The notes below the pieces were generated by a model. The model was not told the DNA's origin. It saw nothing but the letters and a program-made list of their open reading frames with translations, and made no database searches. A program made the translations under genes and the position numbers. A stretch of DNA of 64,000 nucleotides from Diprion similis (taxonomy: Eukaryota > Arthropoda > Insecta > Hymenoptera > Diprionidae): NCBI RefSeq assembly GCF_021155765.1, contig NC_060106.1, forward strand, positions 20,610,031 through 20,674,030. The letters run 5' to 3'. Below are positions 60,970 through 64,000 of the stretch, one piece after another (the first letter of the stretch is position 1; each line of letters starts with the position of its first letter).

Positions 60970-63872
60970 ATGTATATTAAGTTGCAACTTATCGTATTGC
61001 TATCCGTAAGGATGACTCATCACCTAACTTTGGCACAAACCTGTAACGAGAGGCAACTTCCAGGCCCTTCTCTAGCAGACATGTGCAGTACCAGTGACCC
61101 TAACTCCGTCATGTTCATGTCTGTCCTGGACTTGTTGACACAGAAGAACGAAAAAATATCTGGAATATGCGAGCGCGTGAGGCCCATCGAGTCACCAGAT
61201 CTCGAGTATGACTTTATCATAGTCGGCGGTAAGTTCTAAGCGATGAAAGACAAATGTGAGTAACTTGCACAGGAAAATCTTTGAACGTTAGCAACGTTGA
61301 AAAAGAAACTGATACCTATTTCCGACGGTAATCGCAAAGAGGATTTCTTCATTGATTAGGGCATGCTTGGATACTTGAGAGGTTCTTCCGACTATGCAGA
61401 TCATGTCAATTAAACCTTATACATTGTAAAATCTCTAGTCACCCTCAAAATTGAAGATGAGTCTTACTTCAGGTGGTGCGGGAGGTTCTGTGATGGCTGC
61501 AAGATTAAGCGAGATTTCTCACTGGAAAGTCTTACTTCTTGAAGCTGGTGATGAAGAACCTACATCTGCACAAATTCCGAGTTTTGCCAGTGTTATACAA
61601 GGTGGTAAATAATTGAGACCAAGCTTAATTTGTTTAATTTATGATGGTCTTTGAATTCATATGATGACCACCAGTCAAATCTCTGCTTTGTATAAGGGTC
61701 CAGTTTGGAATGGGGATACCGAACCACGAACGAAAGTCACGCCTGCCTTTCAACGAACGGATCTTGTTTGTACCCCGCAGCGAAAGTTCTCGGTGGATGT
61801 ACGGTGCACAATGGAATGATCTATTTGAGGGGCAATCCAACGGACTACAACAATTGGGCTGCTATGGGTAATGAGGGCTGGACTTGGGACGAAGTAAAAC
61901 CATTCTTTCTGAAGGCGGAGGATAACGCTGAAATTGATAGAGTTGGAAAATTCTGGCACGCCACTGGGGGTCCGCTTTTCATTGAGAGATCTTCTTATCA
62001 ACCTTCCTTTGCCTATTCTATTATAAGAGCAGCAGAAGAGGCAGGATTTGACGTCAGTCAAGATCTCAACGGAGACGACGTCACTGGGTTTACAATAGCA
62101 CAAACCACAACCAAAAATGGAGTCAGACGTAGCAGTGCTGCATCGTATCTACGGCCCATCAGGAACCGTGAGAATCTACACATTTCGTTGAACTCCACCG
62201 TTACAAGAGTACTAATCGAGGATGGAAAGGCAGTCGGCGTTGAGTACTTTAAGGTAATAATTATGTGACTTAGGTTTCACATACTCCATGTCGAGATTAT
62301 AGGGCTTACAACAAATCTCTGTCGCATAATCGTTGGGCTGATTGTAGTGATGAAAGACTAACGTCAATCCGTCCGTCGTAAAGCCAACCCAATTGCTTAG
62401 GTAGAATGAAGAGGGTAAACGGTGATGCCATTGTAGTTTGAGCACTACCTGCTTAAATATGGCCTATTTTGACAAAATCCTATGCCGATTAAGCGCAGTA
62501 TATTATAATTTGATTCAGAGTGGTGAGTTCAAGATGGTTCGTGCATCGCGAGAAGTGATTCTCAGCGCTGGAAATGTCAAATCGCCTCACATTTTACTTC
62601 TCTCTGGCATTGGGCCCAAGGACCACCTCAAGTCCATGGGCATAACAGTAATCAAGGACTTGCCTGGCGTCGGCAGCAATTATAACGACCACCCGTTCTT
62701 CCCACTTACTTTTACTATCAACGAGAATGATGTATACGACAACAATTGGGCTGCTGCTGCCGAGTACCTTGCCTCTCAGACTGGTCCATTATCCAGTTAT
62801 GGAATAGCTGGGGTATTCGCTCAGCTAGCTTCCAGTGCAACAACCCCTGACTATCCTGATATCCAAATATTCAGCACTGGTTACCTCGCTGACTGTGCGC
62901 CGGGTGAAATTGGGGCTCTTCGTAGCACGGGGCGACGTACTTTATCATTGTCAGCATTGCACCTGCACCCGAAGAGTAGAGGTATGTAAATACTGTATAA
63001 CGCAATGGCTCATGAAGATCTTACAATGACATTCCAATATCCAATGAGAAATAATACTGATCCTTTCATCCGGTGGTTTAGGACGAATTAGTCTCGCCTC
63101 GACTGATCCTTTTGAAAGCCCCTTGATCTGGGGTAACTTTTTGAGCGAATCTAGCGATGTCGATCGTCTTTTGGACGGAATAAATAGTATTCTAAAGTTG
63201 ACTAATACAAATACCTTGAGATCCCATAATATGACGTTGTCAATGCCAACCGTCGAAGCCTGCAGAGATTACACTTTTTCCACTACTGAGTACTGGAAGT
63301 GTGCGTTACGCCAGAGTGTAAGAGGCGTGGGTCACGGAAACGGATGCTGTAAAATGGGCCCCGATCATGACGCAATGGCAGTTGTCGACCATAAGCTTCG
63401 AGTTCGGGGTATCAAAGGACTGCGCGTTGTAGATACTTCCGTCATGCCTAAGGTGGGTTTTGTGACAAAACTTTCAAATTGTCAAGCTGGTATTATAATC
63501 ATCTCTTTTTCATCAGAAATTAGTCTATTGTCACACGATTGATCTAATTTGTTCATGTTATCAGAGGGTAGGCTATAAAAACATTCAGTCGTTTAAGTGG
63601 TAAGAGTGTGAAGTTGTGGCTGCAGTTTGATATCAGTTCAGAGGTCTTATTGTAAAGGTAACTATGGATGGTGCGATATCAACGTACATCAACGCATACG
63701 AACGTTTACGCTGGACCTTACTTCATTGGTAGTTTAAAAATATGATTTCATGCCTTGGTTCTCAAAACTACCCTTATAACTTTATTTACAGGTAATTTCT
63801 GGAAATACTGCGACACCGACAATGATGATTGCGGAGCGAGCAGCAGATTTCATCAAAAAACATTACCATTGA
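60970..63872 (+). CDS. GMC oxidoreductase 2 (glucose dehydrogenase-like, FAD), 6 exons
   Basis: Paralogue of GMC gene 1 in tandem. Exons: 60970-61228, 61473-61604, 61697-62253, 62519-62981, 63082-63452, 63792-63872; 620 aa. The exon 2 donor could instead follow 61601; both keep phase and differ by one residue. Lengths of exons 1, 3, 4 and 5 equal those of gene 1 exactly (259, 557, 463 and 371). A signal peptide, the FAD motif (FIIVGGGAGGSVMAARLSE), signature 1 ([20 protein letters not shown]) and signature 2 ([20 protein letters not shown]) are present. The active-site His is kept (H555), but the block reads GHGNGCCKMG, with Cys replacing the usual Thr; the second position N599 is kept (ISGNTATP). 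The C-terminus ends KKHYH, shorter than gene 1. Substrate unknown; probably secreted. Confidence 0.92.
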
Positions 63873-64000
63873 TTTCTACGTGGTTGAACAGGAGTTATTC
63901 CTACGAAACGAATGTACTTGCGTGATTAGTCACGTATGTAAACGTGACTAAAACACCGGAGTTTTCAAAGAATCTTGCATAAGATTCATTTTGAAACTTG
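63873..64000. other. Start of the 3' region of GMC gene 2
   Basis: The window ends 128 bases after the stop codon; no poly(A) signal is visible yet. The sequence resembles the 3' flank of GMC gene 1 (cgtgattagtca), so duplication extended past the stop codon. Confidence 0.5.

Noticed and set aside
61601-61610. Alternative exon 2 donor of GMC gene 2
   Set aside because: GTGGTA after 61601 is possible, but GTAAAT after 61604 is closer to consensus; the two differ by one codon.

Overview
This is eukaryotic nuclear DNA from an insect. The evidence is AT-rich intergenic sequence, many short GT-AG introns, a cuticle-type chitin deacetylase, insect-style GMC oxidoreductases in tandem, and single-copy housekeeping genes (LSM7, TRMO, BOP1) with insect-like features. 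A hymenopteran, possibly a sawfly, would fit, but that placement is an impression and not a demonstrated result.

Layout. (1) 942-6149 (+): a ten-exon chitin deacetylase with chitin-binding, LDLa and deacetylase domains; its first catalytic motif has Asn where Asp is expected. (2) 6685-7311 (-): LSM7 in three exons, convergent with the deacetylase. (3) About 7830-42815: a very large tandem satellite. Its core (about 8480-41640) holds roughly 107 head-to-tail copies of a ~311-bp monomer, with nested higher-order duplications (offsets near 1867, 2179, 2801, 4359 and 7159 bp). Decayed monomers lie at both ends, and the same non-monomer flanking sequence occurs beside both edges. (4) 43155-45475 (+): TRMO, a tRNA N6-threonylcarbamoyladenosine methyltransferase homologue, starting a few hundred bases from the last decayed monomer. 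(5) 46704-49986 (-): BOP1, a ribosome biogenesis WD40 protein in eight exons, convergent with TRMO. (6) 51365-63872 (+): a GMC oxidoreductase cluster with a 5'-truncated copy, two complete six-exon genes (635 and 620 aa), remnants of further copies and a promoter-associated repeat module found at least five times. A non-LTR retrotransposon remnant and a fold-back inverted repeat sit among them.

The genes do not form one pathway. LSM7 (RNA decay/splicing), TRMO (tRNA modification) and BOP1 (60S assembly) are housekeeping genes; the deacetylase and GMC proteins are probably secreted. The striking architecture is the ~35-kb satellite wedged between the outward-facing promoters of LSM7 and TRMO, and the GMC cluster growing by duplication, local sequence exchange and decay. 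Exon boundaries were read by hand from splice signals, reading phase and family similarity; no alignments were run.
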